A stretch of 64,000 nucleotides of DNA, from assembly GCA_036362985.1 (NCBI GenBank), contig JAYGXS010000003.1, positions 67,304,923 to 67,368,922 on the forward strand. The letters run 5' to 3'. This document shows positions 33,300-47,045 of the stretch, piece after piece. Both the position numbers and the translations under genes were made by a program. Numbering within the stretch: the first letter of the stretch is position 1; each line of letters begins with the position of its first letter. The notes below the pieces were generated by a model. It had not been told where the DNA came from. It saw only the letters and a list, made by a program, of their open reading frames with translations, and searched no databases. The DNA is from Ligula intestinalis. Taxonomy: Eukaryota > Platyhelminthes > Cestoda > Diphyllobothriidea > Diphyllobothriidae.

Positions 33300-35130
33300 C
33301 GACAAATAAAAAGGCTAGAGTCCACAAAAGCCTATAAGATCGGAAATCTGGTTGCAGTTATAACCTTTATGGTACCGATAAATGAGGCTGCAGCGACATA
33401 TAGCCAACAAACCCGAAGATGTCGGGTATGTAGTTTAAACCCACTGGAAAGCGAGCATAACCAACAAAACCGCAACATATTACATATTGAAGCCTACCTA
33501 CGACATATGAGCCGACTTCAGAGAAATTGCAGTGAATGTATAAAGCCCAAAACAGTCTTATGTGGCAAAAAGTACGTGGTCGACGGTATAAGGTAGTAAG
33601 GAGGATGGGCACGAAAAAAAGTAACAGGCAGGAAGATAGGACCTTTTACTCCGTATGCTAACCTATACAGAAATTCAATGTTCGGCGAAGTAAATATGAC
33701 GATGTATTCAGTCAGTAATACGCAGTCAGGATCCTACGCTTGTAACCGTTCAAACATCGAACGCCAAAATAAAGTATGAATACTGGAAGCAGACGGTCTC
33801 AGATCAAATGTGCAAATGTCGCCCCGACGTCCTAGCCACGGACAAACACAACTTTCAAAGGAAAGGCCACATAACTGCCAAGGGGAGATGACGAAAGTAC
33901 ACAAGTGGAAGACGCTAAAAAATTCCACGATGCCATTGTCAGAACGATTGGCTATATATAATGCTGAATATTCTTCTGCGGAGAAAGCACCTGTTCGTCA
34001 TCTGCATCTGATACTATGGTCTTCATCTGAAGCCGTAGACTCAAATACGATGTTTAGTCAAGTGGCACGTCGGCCGCGCAGCTTGCTGACTGCGCAATGA
34101 AAGACGCGTGCGATCGAAATGAAGGTCGGATATCATCGCGGTAAAGAGAGGTCGAGTTGGTGACGCAGGTCTCACTCGCAGGCGTCGGAAGAATCTTATT
34201 GGTTGGCAGAAGTTTCAAAAAGTTGCGCTTCTATTTTCGAAAACTGCGATTGGGCCTACTAATTGTCACAGGTGTTTGGTGCCGTCTAAACTGCCAAGGA
34301 CACTATTCTCGTATAGGTGGTATAGCGATACTGCCAAGGATTGCAGTTACCTCTGATGACTGCACCTGCGTGGGTGTTAATGGGTGGAACCGGTGACGAC
34401 ACCATATTTTGCGACTTAATGTTGGCTTCAATATTTGTCTCCGTGTGTTTCATCCGCCTGATTTAAATTATGACACTAGATTTGCAATTGTGTAGGTCGG
34501 ACGCGATGAGGACCTAACTTAATCGATTTTCGTATAAACTCGCCATATCCCAAGACATGGTCAAGGCGAATGGGGACGGTTTTGAGACACAGTGGATGAA
34601 ATGGCTAAAAAGCGTGACATGTACAGGTGTCCTGCTGCTCTCAAACCAAAAGTTGCTCATTTGAATCTATCAATGGTGTAGACGAGTTGAAAAAAGAGCC
34701 TGGGGTAGCCTGATCTAAATATTTCAGGCCGGATGTTGACGCATTTAGCCTCCGAAAAGTCACCCTCCAGTGTAGACTTTGTCTACAAAGATTTACCGAG
34801 TGCGATTAATGCGCATACTAAGGGGATGTGAAGTGCGACTCCTGTTGTCCCGCGTTTTGAACGACAAAAGCAATTGGCTTCCCCTGGAGGCCTGTTTCTG
34901 GGATGCAGGATAGTTATTGTGCATTCGAACAGTCGTCGCGACTAGCTGCAACCACGATGCCTAACCGAATGTGGTGTGTGCCGCAGCCCATTGTTGCATC
35001 AGGAGTCCCTGCCGGAATCTAAACTGGTAGTAGGTAGAAGACAGAGAAAAGCCGAGATCTCCACCTGCTTGAGCCAAAGGTCCGTGTGGGTGAGTTGGAT
35101 GCCTGGCCGGGAACTGCAAGCGAACAGATG
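33300..35130. other. DNA upstream of usp9x coding start
   Basis: The 5' non-coding exon(s) and promoter of usp9x should be in or beyond this stretch, but I could not pick a donor or core promoter with confidence. Open frames are short and mutually overlapping. No recognised gene. Confidence 0.45.
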
Positions 35131-35660
35131 CCGACAGAAAAAGAAGATGCGATCACTGGAACAAGGGCTTTATCTTCCTGACGTTTCGGAGTCCCTCGGG
35201 AATCCTTAATCATAGGTGATGATAACATAGTCATAGGCATGCGCAGATGGGGTGCCGACAGTCATGCGGAGAAACGCCGCATTCGAGGCAGTAATCGTGT
35301 GTTGACGGGTCGAGCCAGTGTTGGTACTGGCCAACGACCATTGAGTAGCCACTGCCTAGTTGAGCTAGAGTACAGTCAGTGACCCTCGGGAGTTGTTGTT
35401 CTGAGGCCGCAATCGGAGGTGGATAGTCGGCCAAAAGGACCCGGGGGTGGTAACCTCCTTTTTCCTCGGCAACGGCTCTCTGGTGAAGACGCTGAAAGTT
35501 TGTCCTGGTGGCAGAGTCATCAACGGGTAGATCCAAGAGACAACGCGAAAACTTCCTCGTAAAGAGTTCGAATAGACGGCCAGACGTTGCGGCTGAGTTT
35601 AGGAGCGTGGCAACGGTGGTGAATAGGATGGCCGGGTTGCAAACAGATCCATCAAAAATG

Positions 35661-36407
35661 CTAGCCTAGGAGTGTGTTGTGAGGAGCGACCGGTAGGACA
35701 GAAGCCTCTGCATTAAGATTATCGGTAGGCAACATTTTACAGCAACCCGTGATCGTGCGCAGGGCAGCGTTCTGTGCTGAAAGAAGACGGCGGAGGCTGG
35801 AAGAGCTTATAGTAGGAGATAAGGTTTGTGCCGCATAAGTGACGTACGGCTTGGCTAGCGCTTTGAATGTGGTCGCCAAAGTCTCTTTTGCGCAGACCCA
35901 GGATGTGCCCGCCAGAGCCTTGAGGACCTTGGTGCAGCAGTTCACTTTGCTCGCGACCTCCCTGGCATGGCCCGCGAACGTGAAGAGCGGATCGAAACAG
36001 ACGCCAAGGGGCTTAGGCTTCCAGACGAGCGGTAGGGACGCAACACTGACGATTATGGCCGGGTGAGGAATGAACTCCTTCGGGTCCAGCGTGAAAACAG
36101 TTACGGGCGAATTGACTGCCGAGATCGTCATTCCGCGTTGGGTGAAGAAGTTTTCAAAATCAGGCATAAACTCCGAGAGGATCTGTGCAGCCTGATCGAT
36201 GTGATGGTGTCGGCAGAAGAACGTAATATCGACCTCGTACGATACCACTTGCGCAGGTGCCCGGGGGAGTAGGAGCTCTCGCATGTATATGTTGAAGAGC
36301 GTCAGAAGGAGCACAGAGCTTTGAGTAACGCTGCAGGTCTGTTTTCGGAGCTTAGAGAGAGTTTCGCGAAATAGGACACGGTCGTGGCGGCCACGGATGT
36401 AAGCCAC
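35661..36407 (-). pseudogene. Jockey-like reverse transcriptase, palm/thumb part, catalytic box mutated
   Basis: 248-codon frame. The block before the catalytic site reads QSSVLLLTLFNIYM (expected xGSVLxPxLFNxY) and the catalytic site itself YEVD. The thumb region KALAGTSWVCAKETL and the terminal ALRTITGCCKMLPTD remain recognisable. It overlaps, in another frame, the upstream half at 36302-36853. Confidence 0.82.
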
Positions 36408-36853
36408 AAGCTGTCGGACCAGACCAGTCGTAGGTTCAGTGAAACCAAGTCCTGCAGGAGCTGATCATGGTGAACGCAGTCAAAAGCGCGTGACAGGTCG
36501 ATTGAGACTGCCACGGTGCGTGAAGCGGGGTTCTGTTGATTGAGGCCCTCGAGGATGGCGTCGCTGATCTCGAGAAGTGCCGTTTTGGTACCACGACGTG
36601 ATCGGAAACTATGTTGATGGCAAGACATTTCAGCCGATAATGTCAGAATTGGGTGGATGGGCCGTTCTAGGATATTCGTCAGTGGACTGAGGAGGGCAAT
36701 TAGGCAATTAGTCGCTAGGCTGGGGTCGTTGCCCGCTTTGACCAGAGGGATAATTATTGACTGGCACCAAAAATCGGGAATGATTGACGTAGCCAGCGAA
36801 AGGGTGAAGAGGACAGCAAAGTAGGCAGCCACCTTAGGGCCGATGTGGCACAA
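36302..36853 (-). pseudogene. Jockey-like reverse transcriptase, N-terminal part
   Basis: 183-codon frame with IIPLVKAGNDPS, LLSPLTNILER, HQHSFRSRRGTKTALLEI and SIDLSRAFDCVHHDQLL, the fingers and first palm Asp of an RT. A frameshift near 36400 separates it from the palm/thumb half. Confidence 0.82.
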
Positions 36854-37009
36854 ATGGATAGGCGCAAGACCAGCTGGTCGTAAGGCTTTCGAAGCTCTGG
36901 TTTTTTGACAGCGATGAGGATAGCATCAGCCGAAAAGGGAATGTCCGTGGGCGGGGCCTTATGGAGGAGACGAAGAAGGCAGCACTGACTTTTGGGACTA
37001 GACACCGAG

Positions 37010-38630
37010 AGGGGTGGGGAACAGCTTGCTCATCTTTACGGCGATCTTGCCATTGTTCGCAATGAATTTGCCGTCCCCGAAGCTAATAAGCTGGCTAGAT
37101 TTAACAGCCCAGAGCTTGGTCAGGTTGCATAGAAGTTTCTAAATGGCAGCAACCGGTTGCGGTGGCTGTGTGGGTCCTTTGATGCAAGTATGGGGCCCAC
37201 CATTTAGTCCAGTCGATGCAAGGTGCACTAGCAGGAAAGATGTGATGTATATTAAGGCCTGTAATGTACTGAGTGTGGCAGACTCGAGCTCCGTTTACGC
37301 GCAAGAGAAAGCTTATGAAGACTAGCATGCCTTCTTAGCAAATGAGCAGAAGGCAAAGAACTTGATTGAGCTTGGCGACTGAAATGCCCATTTCGATGCA
37401 GACCACGCTATCCTGAGGAGTGATTCCGGTTAGTGGAGTCATCTGCTGCCTTTTGCGTGAATGCCTGCCCTAAAATCAATCTCCCTCTCACTTCCACCTT
37501 CCTATTCCAGAGGAGACATCTGCGATGCATCGTCTCTACCGTCGCTCGTAATTTTTGCAAAATGTCCTTGTCCGGAGGTGCAATTAGCACAATCTGTTAG
37601 TATGCTAGACGAGATGGACGTTGTTTGTGTCCTTGATGGTTAAATTATGACGGCTAACAAGCAAGTGACGCATCAGGCGTGAATATGTTTCTTAAAATGT
37701 CATTTTCGTTGGATTGCCTTGCTGGCGATATAGTCTCAGAGGAGAGCGGCATTGGTTTTGCAAATAGCATTCGAAACGCTCCTACTAAAACTATTTATGA
37801 CTCAGAGCTTTTGCCAAATAGTCGAGACTATTGCAAGTGGTCTTCATGCACTTTTCATTCTCATAGATTTGACACAGAATAGAAAAACACCTTGCATGAA
37901 TTCCGGACCTTATCATTAGTGCTTTTACCGCTATACTGAACCACATACCTTGTCGAGCGCTGACTTTTATATAAACTTTACTCAGTTGGACAATCTCGTT
38001 ACGGATTTCAGAGGACTATGCTTGGACTGTGCTCAAAAACCTTCAGTGATCTGTATTTGACTATTAACAAAAATCCCACTAATTGATTTACCAACGTTAT
38101 AACATACCCGATTTTGGCAGAGAAAGAAAGAGGTTAGAAGTTTCTAGCCTTAGCCGAATGTACTTAGTCAGGTTTCGTCGGATGCTAGCATTATTCAGAC
38201 CCTCATGCGCTCAGTCAGGTATATATCGTCTCGCGCAGGCCTACTGCCAAACCTACAACATTTGCATGAGGGAGGACCATTTTCAACATCCAAAAGATTT
38301 AACCGTATAGTGATGGCACACGATCTCAACTTCCTCGATATGACCCTGGAAGCCTTCTGGTCATAAACCTGAAGCCGGTTATCCTAGCTTTATGGAACAG
38401 TCGTCCTTTGTCTGTTTGTGTTGCGGTTTACCTGGCTAATGCATGCAGTCGTCCTGGCATTTTTATATGATTGGTATGAGGAACGTGGCAACTCAAGCCG
38501 CGACATAATAGCAGGGTTCGGGTCGATTATGACGATAATGGTTGGGTATGCAATAATGGAAACGCTTTTTGGAGACTGTCTCCTAAATTCTCGATGGCCC
38601 TTTCTCAGAGTTATGGAGAAAGCTGTTTGA
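37010..38630. other. Intergenic, probably old LINE DNA at the left end
   Basis: About 37010-37330 may continue the 5' side of the Jockey-like LINE (a His/Cys-poor frame), but I see no diagnostic motif. 37400-38630 shows no recognisable gene or repeat. Confidence 0.4.
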
Positions 38631-38639
38631 TGGACATAC

Positions 38640-38760
38640 TCATGTATTGAGACGATGCGATCGCCAGGAGAATACTTTTATTTGCCTGACGTTTCGAAGT
38701 CTGTCGCGGATTCTTCGGTGGAGACATCAGCATAAGCAGTAGCAGTACATATTTATTGTT
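38640..38760 (-). repeat. Jockey-like LINE 3'-tail fragment
   Basis: Shares GATGCGATC, then TTTAT.T.CCTGACGTTTCG.AGTC and ATTCTTCGG-like blocks with 35145-35210. Orientation is the same as the LINE at 35-37 kb. Confidence 0.55.
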
Positions 38761-38769
38761 TTGATCAGT

Positions 38770-41700
38770 TTTAATTCGGAAATAACTGTTTCATTTTGTA
38801 AGTCAGCTCCGATGTGTCGATGGGTAGATGAACAATGTTGTGCTTCAGCGTATTCCTCCGTTTCGATTGCGTACTGTTTGGGGCCGACTACTTACAACAA
38901 TTTATTCATCATGCCTATCAATGAAACACTTATTTTCCTGTGCGAAAAGAATACATGTCGGCTGAAAATCTGAAGATTACTCTTAGCAATGGAATGGAAC
39001 AAAGTGGATGTCGTAAATAACTATGTGCATCCCAACGGAGATAGACTGTTGGATTTCTACTTGACGCCCAATTCAAACCTCAAAATGAAATATTTGTTCG
39101 CCATTTTCTAGCGATGTGTGAACAATAATGTAGAAAAGTTCTAATTAATTAGCTAAAAAAGGGGAGGGTTTTTATCGAAAGAGTGCACGTTTCGATAGCG
39201 AAATCGTGATGATGCCATCAGAGGCGCAGTCATCAGCTGTTCTTCGGAAAATTAAAACAGGCAGGCGCAGTTGTTGTTGTTGTCATGATTATTATTGTTG
39301 GTGGTGGATTGGCGCTCACCGATCGGGTACGGGACCCGTTTGTTATTAGTAGCATTATTGGCTACAAGTTAAGATAGTTGCTTACCAGACCAGGTCACTG
39401 AAATTTAGTGCAAAAATGTGTGGTAGACAGGGAGCATTTTCACGGATTTTGTCTACCGTTAAGAGACCGAAGGGTCGTCTTTTCTACAGCACATCTATAT
39501 ATTTCTGCAATCGTACCAACTGCTTTTCCTTACTGCTATTTAGACAACGGGGAATGATTTATGCATCAGCAAAACTCACATAAAACTCTGATAGACGTAG
39601 TTATTTTTAAAGCTTGCATTTTTATTTCGCAGCACTCAGATAAAGCTGAAAAGTTCACAGAATTGAGCAATAAAATAGCAGTCGTCGCCATCCTGCTTGA
39701 CCGGCATACACGGACGCGCAGTTATCCTAGATACTGTTTATGAGATCAAACTGTTGGTCTGACCGAAAACGTGCGTTAATTTTTTGACCGGTCGTTACTC
39801 CCTTGGGTTCAACAAAGTTACTAAAGTTCCATTTGGTAAATCACGATTTACGTTCTGCGGTTTACGTACACGTCAATTTTCTTCGCTTTGCCGTAATCTA
39901 ATACACGACTAAAGACACAGCGCAAGGGTGTTGGAAACGTGCTAATGTATTCCACGGATTTATACTAGAAATATCTAATCTCCTTTTCGAAAGTCGTCGA
40001 GACCTTCTCATCCTCTAGTAGGACCCAGGACACAACTAGTGAAAACCAAGTGAATGGTTCTCGTCTAGTCAAAAGATCAATTCGAAAATGCTTCATGTAT
40101 TCCTTCTTGCTGACTAATTACGGCACTGAAGAATAAAGATAAATACGGTGTTCCGTGCTCGTGAACTGAACGACAACATAGAATCGACAATCAAAATAAT
40201 TATGCCCACGTTAAATATGCTAACCAATACAATTAATCAAATAACATTTACACGCTTACTTCACTAAAAATGTCTCACAGCTAAAATAACTCCATGCTTC
40301 ACATGGGTAGGTATATTTAAAGGTTGTTTCTAAAGTAGGCGGTTAGGTTGTACCTCATCTGTAGCAAATGTGCTGTCGGTAATATTAAGAGATAAATAGT
40401 GGCCTGGGTGATGAAAGAAAACGGTAGGAAGATCGTTGGTAAAACCATTCATTCCCAATATCGCTGTGCCAGCTTTTGTGTATCTCTGCACTCTCGGCTC
40501 AGATTTGCAGGAGTTGAGACCGAAAGACTCAGCGGCATTGCGCTGTCTAAACACCATCATCAAATCAAATTATGAAACATAACATAGCCTTAAAAATTGG
40601 TGTGTTCTGCGAAGCCACGGAAAGTAATGACTGGATGCAACCATCGCCAATCAAGCCCTGAATAGGAGCCTACTAGCACTAGACCTATGAAGAGCATTTT
40701 GCTCCAATGCAGCGCTAGGACATTGCTCTCACGGTTTCTACGAAGAACCATTCCGGAAGCTACGCCAATTATACCAGGAGACTTTTGGCCGTATTTTGTC
40801 CGTAGACAATGAGGAAAAGACTTAAGTGCTTGAAATTTGCCATGGACTAACCGTAGAGGCTGGCCTGGGCAAGGGGAATGTTATTAGGGACGACGCAGAG
40901 CGTCGGTCAGCAGTGTAAGGGCAAAACGGTCCCAATTAAAAAGCAACAATTCAAGTTTTCCTTGGATTTAACTTATTAACGTACATATGAGGAATACCTT
41001 GGTGTGTACCTATTACAAGCAACGAGATCTTCAAACTTTATGACGCCTGGCGCAATCCGAAAATTCGTATCAGGTACTCCTGCAATAAATCCGATAAAAC
41101 ACAAAGCGTGGCAAGTGGCGAAAACGCTTATGGACGCGTTGCCATTTGAGTAGTTTTAGAATTTTTTCTGTTACAACATCATTTCTTATGGCTTCCTTGT
41201 GTAGAAAGGGCAGCTACCACAGTAAACGACAAAATTACATTCAGCGAAATATGGCTACTTGGGAATACGCGGAAAGAAGAGCATAGCAGCGTAAACATAA
41301 ATATCTAAATACGCTGAGGAATTTCTTCGGTCGCTTTTCAGAAATATACCATGTACAAGTAACAGATCACTCTGCACGCCTAGTATTGATGGTTGTCCCA
41401 CTGCGCGTCTCTTATTTAGCACCAAGCTGTGACCTCTGATTCCACGAAGTCGTGCGCAACACAACTCACAGCAACAGCTGATGTTGACTATCCTTATGGA
41501 TAAACTTTATCCTTTTTGTCTAAACATTTGGTTATCTACTCTATAACTCCTATCCCATCTACTCTGACTCCTCAGGACGGCCCTTCGTGACTGCGATCTG
41601 CATATCCGTAATTCCCTTAACGTAAAATCCTTTGGTTGTCTGTTAGGTAATATATTCGTTTTCACATGGTTAATTTAGCTATTTTGAAGACGGACGGTGA

Positions 41701-42560
41701 CTTGATCAGAAAGCCGCTTTCAGTTGTTCTCAAATTTCGTCACTGGTCTGTTGAGTTCTTCACGAACCACGAACCGACTTACTACGACCGCATTTGTCTC
41801 AACATGAAAAGAGTTTTCCGTAACTGTCGCCAACGTGCCAATGGCACTCTTTAAGTGCAGCTACTGGATAACATATTGTTCTTCATCTTGGGTTGAATGT
41901 GATAATTGGTTCGACTCTCTCACGCCTGGCTGGACGCAGTCAACACAAGCCCTGGCTTCGCCAGTAGTCACTGCCACCTGAGACAGAAACTCAGGGTTTT
42001 TTTATACAGTTAACCCCTCCTTCCGGTTATTTATGCCTGAAAACTTCCAACCTGAGATTTGACCTGATGATTCTAGTGATCAGAGTGCACCCTATTTTTA
42101 GACCGCTACATTTGCGTTGATCCTTGTTTTGCCATTGCGTAGTTTTAGGAGATGACCGCGCAAAGTATGCTTGTTATGAAAACATTTCTAATCCTCAATA
42201 AGTGTATATTTCAGGTTCGGAGACGCAGTCAATGTGCCGTGATAAAACTAAACACAATAGTGGTGTTAATTTTCACCGAACAAGTTTAAAATTCTCCACG
42301 TCCCTCTAGTAATAATTCTGTATTGCTCATCTTCTGAGCCGCTAGTTCGTGTCCCCCGCCCCCATCTCTCGAATACTGGCAGTCTTCCTATGACCCTTCC
42401 TTGATTTTGCACGACTGCCAAAACCAACTTCGGGCCAAGAGCCACTTGAAATCGCCCGTTTCTCCTTTCTCTAGGCAAAACAGGAAGTAGGAGAAGCCAC
42501 AGCTATCGGGCCGAACTGTCATGAACACAATTTACCCAGTTTTTTTTGCTACTCGACGCC
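38770..42560. other. Intergenic DNA without a recognised gene
   Basis: AT-rich, short open frames only (up to 77 codons). A TTG/TTA-rich patch lies at 39270-39310. A frame at 41666-41854 (+) has WSVEFFTNHEPTY, faintly like LINE RT sequence just ahead of the CR1-like fragment, but too weak to call. Confidence 0.45.
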
Positions 42561-42599
42561 TCAGTAAATAATGAGCGGCGTTTTTAAAGGCACGGTTAT

Positions 42600-43960
42600 A
42601 TGTCATTTCCTTCTCATTCTTTGCATGGAGGAAAGTTCAACAGTACTCAATAACTCAGACAATTTAATTTATGCTGACGAACTTAAGTGCATTTACTCAT
42701 TTTCTAAGTACACGGCCAATAGTGGCTTTGATGAAGCCAACACAGACTTGCGTATGCTCGCACGTTGGACCACTACCTGGCAGATGCAGTTTTCGCCATT
42801 CAAATGTAGTTTCATATGTTTTGTTTCTGCCAAGCTTCCTGGACATGAAGTGGGCATTGGCACCACTGTTGGAATCCATGATCGCTGACTCATAACACCA
42901 AGGCTGTAGCCACCCTGACTGCTCACACCCTGTCTATCTCTCGCTCAATGTTTGGCAGGACCTACTAACACGCGCAGCCTCGCCTATGCCTACACCGCGG
43001 CGTAACCGCGCCCAGTCCGCCCAATCAACTCCGAGGTTGCATGAAACAAAGACCTCAAGGCGGTTCCTGCCTCTCCGGATCTAGCCCGCCTCGCAGTTAA
43101 AAGTACGCTTCGGCAGTCAAGACTTCATTCTAACTATTCTTCTTCCCATCTATACAGTATACCGTCTTCCTATCAATCTAGCTTTCCCAAGACTTCTTTT
43201 TTCTCCTAATAAACCGGGCCTGAAGGTCGCAGCCGTTCGGGTTAAACTTTCTTTGCCTTATACCTCCTCGATAGACCCGTAATCTTCCAAAATAGTCCAC
43301 GTTTAGAACGATTAACGATTAAGGATTTTCGCCTAAGTTATACGGATAAGCTAGCATTATCGCCTCAAGCGGATCAACTTTCTGCAAAGGCCACATGGAT
43401 ATGTGTTTTTGTATCACATACTTTTTCCTTCCAGAAATATAGTTAAAACGGTACGGCATGTTTGTTCTCCCCATCCTAGAATACTGCTGTTCCCTTTTTG
43501 GTCTTATGACAGCGTTTGACCGCAGTAAGATTGCAAAGGTTCAGAGAGTTTTCACTCAAAAGTTATCTTCTCTTTCTGGATCCAGTATTTCTTAATCGGA
43601 TAGATGTCAGTCAGTGAACAAAAAATTTCTGTGGGTAAGAAGACTCGAAGCCGGTTTATGCTTTTTGTTTCTCAGTAACAATAGCCTAAATCTCCCACTA
43701 AGTAATGCTTTCACTCCGGCTGATTGACTTTATGCCACTCGTAACTCCTCCATGATAATTTCACCACCCTTAAGCTCCACATCTAACCGTTCTCGTTTTT
43801 TTGCCTCCAAATATACGATCATTTGGAATAATCTTCCACGCCAGATTAGTTTATCGTATACATTACCCATTTTCAAGGCCAACTTACGTAAACATTTAAG
43901 TTTAAAGCAAATAAAGGTGAACTGTCCGTTTCTCTCCCAAACACATGACTCTTAGCCATC
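42600..43960 (+). pseudogene. CR1-like LINE fragment
   Basis: NLIYADELKCIYSF...LRMLARWTTTWQMQFSPFKCSFICF (42660-42840) is the catalytic YADD region (here YADE) and following block of a CR1-like RT. Downstream frames give VLPILEYCCSLFGLM, KVQRVFTQKLSSLSG and the C-terminal KYTIIWNNLPRQI...FKANLRKHL. Stops and frameshifts throughout. Confidence 0.8.
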
Positions 43961-43964
43961 GAAC

Positions 43965-46720
43965 ACGGTCTTCCTGGCATCAGAGGCGCCTCCCAAGATA
44001 GTAAATTGGTCTATAAATATGTTGACATTTCCCTCTGCAGACTCAAGCATAATTTCTAAACGATACTAACTCTCCTCCCTTTTGCAAACCTGACGGTGGT
44101 CTTCGAGCTCGCTGTTTATGATTGTCGCGGGTTCTTATGTTGTCGTCAACTTGACGGTGGACTCTGCAGTCTGCTTAATTGCACCTCAATGATGCTGCCT
44201 TGACGTCTACGGTCCCCTCTTCGTTTAGATCCCGTTGTTCCTCTTTTTCCACCCCAATGATGGTATATGATTTTTTTCCCACAACAAGTAGCGTACCAAA
44301 ACTTAATCAGTCCCATCCCATGTTATCGCATCATATATAATTATATCAATTTCACAACCTATTTAAGCACTTTTATTTCCTGTATGTTTTTGAAAATCGG
44401 TAGCTCGCTTAACTCTGCCACCGATATAGGAATTTATTAACTGCCTTATATTGTTGACTTTTATTTTATAAGGGAGTCCTTTGTAATTCTTATCTGATTT
44501 ACTATGCGAAACAAACTATTTATTCTTGTTGTTATACCGTTGCTTACTCGCAGCTGTGATTACCGACTTCATATTTATTTTTACTGCAGCATAAAGTTTG
44601 TGATGAAGGGGCCCCTTGGGCCTTACATATACAATTTTTCACTAAAAAGCAGGGACTGCGGTGATTGCCACTTGAACTACCTCCTTCCCCGGCCAACGCA
44701 TTCTGAGGACCACTTGCAAAGCCCCGGCTGCTGACAATTGATATTCTCTTCCCATCTGTCCTATTTCAATTGCAACTGTCACCACCTCGCTGACCTTAGA
44801 GCGCTTGCAATTAGCAGCTGGCAGTCTCTTCCCTTGTCGGCACATTATGGCCTCTGTACACATACGCTCCCTATCATGCTAGTGTTTCAGACCAATGGGA
44901 GCCCATAAGAACTCCCTCCTGAAATTACGAAAGAGGAGCGGGTCCCGCTTCTCACATTAACACATACACGCTCCCGCAAGCCTCATTTTCCCCTGAGTGG
45001 CCTTGTTGTCGAACGTGTGTTGTTTCCTTATACAGAGTCAGGCAATTTCGCCGATTCCCTTTGTTCCTGACTTTGTGCATCCATCGTTGATGTTTGTATA
45101 TTGTTTTTCTTCTACTATTTTACCTAATAGTACCGTATTGTCTTGATAATTGTTATCAATGGGTTTGGCATACGCGTGACTGCTAAATAGAGAGTCACAG
45201 AATTCAAAAAACACGAAATATTCAGTAATCGCAGCTGTGTATGAGCAACTGTATGAACATCAGCGATGATTAGTTTGTAATGCATATAAAGTCACATCTG
45301 CATCACAACAAAAAGTCATTTGAAACAATCGTCTACAGTTTTTGGTAAGTATGGCAAACTGAGGAAAGGAGCAGCCAAAAAATATCCTATAAGAGAAATC
45401 AGAGGCGAATTTCAGCAGTCCCCTGGTTTCACAAAGAATATAAGCGAAAAAACAGCTTCTGTAATTAACGTTTAGTTAAATTGATATGATGCAGTGAGAC
45501 TGGAGCATGATTTTGATAGGAACATGTGAGGAATCGGAACGTTCCTTGTTATTGGAGGTATCGTGCAGCGTAATAGGGGTTTGACAGAGGATCAAATTAC
45601 GCACAACATGGTCAGAGGGGAGCCCAGCAGAGACAATTGGATCGAACCAAAAAGGGACAACAGAGGTCAACACATTATCACCGAAATGCCAGAGATAAAA
45701 CCAAGCAGACTGCAGAGTCCATCGACAAGCTAGCAGAAGAACCCACTGTGATCATCACCAGAGATCGCGAAGACCATTGTCAGTGTTGCAAAACAGAGAA
45801 AGATTGTAAACATCCAGCAGTGATGGTTGGAAAGAGGAGGAGATTTAAAACGACTCCAAATATCGACTCTGTGGAGGATAATATAAACATATACGGCAGA
45901 TGCGGCAGACAGAAAGGTCACATAATGATCGCATCTCCGGTTCTTCGGGATCTTTCCGTGACTCGACGGCATCCTCCTCGTTTGGGCCTTCGGATAAAAA
46001 TATAAATCGCGATGAGGACCCTGGCTTGCCGCCAACATTAACAGCAGCATGCCGGTCCTACCTTTCACATAATTTCTACAACGAGCGACAGTTTTTCTCC
46101 TAAAAGAATCACACATAACCTTACATTTTTGAATTTTGAGCCATGCCTTAAGAGTTTTTTTACGGTCTGCACTTTTTGTCCAGTTACACCTGCTGGCTCT
46201 TGTTAACTGACATTACCCCCGTGTGATTGTATTACTTGGAACACGTAAGTAGTCACATACAATTTGCTGAACGACCTTTTTTAAATGTTTTTAAATGTCG
46301 ATGCATTTCTTAGTTAATGTGTACCAATAGGGAGCTCAAAGGCTTTTACCTATATTTCCCTTAATAAACTTAAGTTGACTTGACACTTTTCAAAGTCAAA
46401 AAGTTTTATGTTTTGAAAAGAAACGGATGATAAGTACTTTACAATTTCCGAAGTTAAATGTTAACGTACTTTGGCCTTGAAATCTGCTAATGTAGATGAC
46501 AAAGTAATTTCCAGTAGAATATTATTCCAGAGGAAGGCATATTTGTGGGTAAAAAGGGCAAAATTGTCTTGTAAGGTCCCATAAATGTATATTCCACCCA
46601 CCCAACTGTATAACGTATTTTTGTTCAATCATTTAACTCTTGGTAAGTGAATGTAAACGAATATTCAATTGTAGAGGAACTGATCTGTGAAGCTTTTGAG
46701 GATTAAAAACGATATTTCAA
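43965..46720. other. Intergenic DNA without a recognised gene
   Basis: Open frames of 122-128 codons overlap on both strands at 45637-46116, but neither shows a known domain. About 44590-44630 has GGGGCCCCTTGGGCC, similar to the hairpin at 47029-47042. No RNA gene seen. Confidence 0.4.
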
Positions 46721-46727
46721 CTTTCAT

Positions 46728-47045
46728 TTGAAAATGCCCCCAGGCACAGACGCCCAGATTATGTTGCTGAAAACTTTCTGTGCTCATATGTTTTCAACTG
46801 CAAGATTGCTGGAGCAAAACGCCTCCATTTGCGTAGCAAGAATCTGCCTATATCAGTTAAATTGTTTTTACCAATTGAAGTTGTCTCAGTCTTCGTTCAA
46901 AGAGCTCGCATCTCGCGCTATTTGGAAATGGTTAAATGTTCTGGTTGTCGAGATCGTACAGCAACGAAGCAAACGAATAGGTCTTTCATGTTACATCGAT
47001 AAATAAATAAATAAATTTGATATTTTAGGCCCGAAGGGCCTTGTC
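46728..47045 (+). repeat. Probable LINE 3' end with AAAT tail and terminal hairpin
   Basis: A 92-codon frame ends at 47006 and overlaps AAATAAATAAATAAAT (about 47000-47015). Then comes GATATTTTAGGCCCGAAGGGCCTT, whose GGCCCGAAGGGCC part folds as a hairpin. A tailed, hairpin-ended 3' terminus is usual for CR1-type elements. The peptide itself is not diagnostic. Confidence 0.45.

Larger units (their letters stand above)
35160..37005 (-). mobile_element. Jockey-like non-LTR retrotransposon, decayed
   Basis: Minus-strand reading: LVKAGNDPSLATNC...IALLSPLTNILERPIHPIL, FRSRRGTKTALLEISDAI, VSIDLSRAFDCVHHDQLL (36853-36302), then in a second frame VTQSSVLLLTLFNIYM, VSYEVDITFF, KVLKALAGTSWVCAKETLATTF, PYVTYAAQTLSPTISSSSLRRL and SAQNAALRTITGC (36407-35661). 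A third frame carries the Cys/His tail CLECGVSPHDCRH (35330-35250). The usual YADD box is YEVD, so the enzyme is dead. The 5' end is missing; a 3' tail with SPMIKDSRGTPKRQ follows to about 35160. Confidence 0.85.

Noticed and set aside
45637..46116. Overlapping 122- and 128-codon frames on opposite strands
   Set aside because: No domain, no splice context, and neither strand shows conserved motifs; not enough to call a gene.
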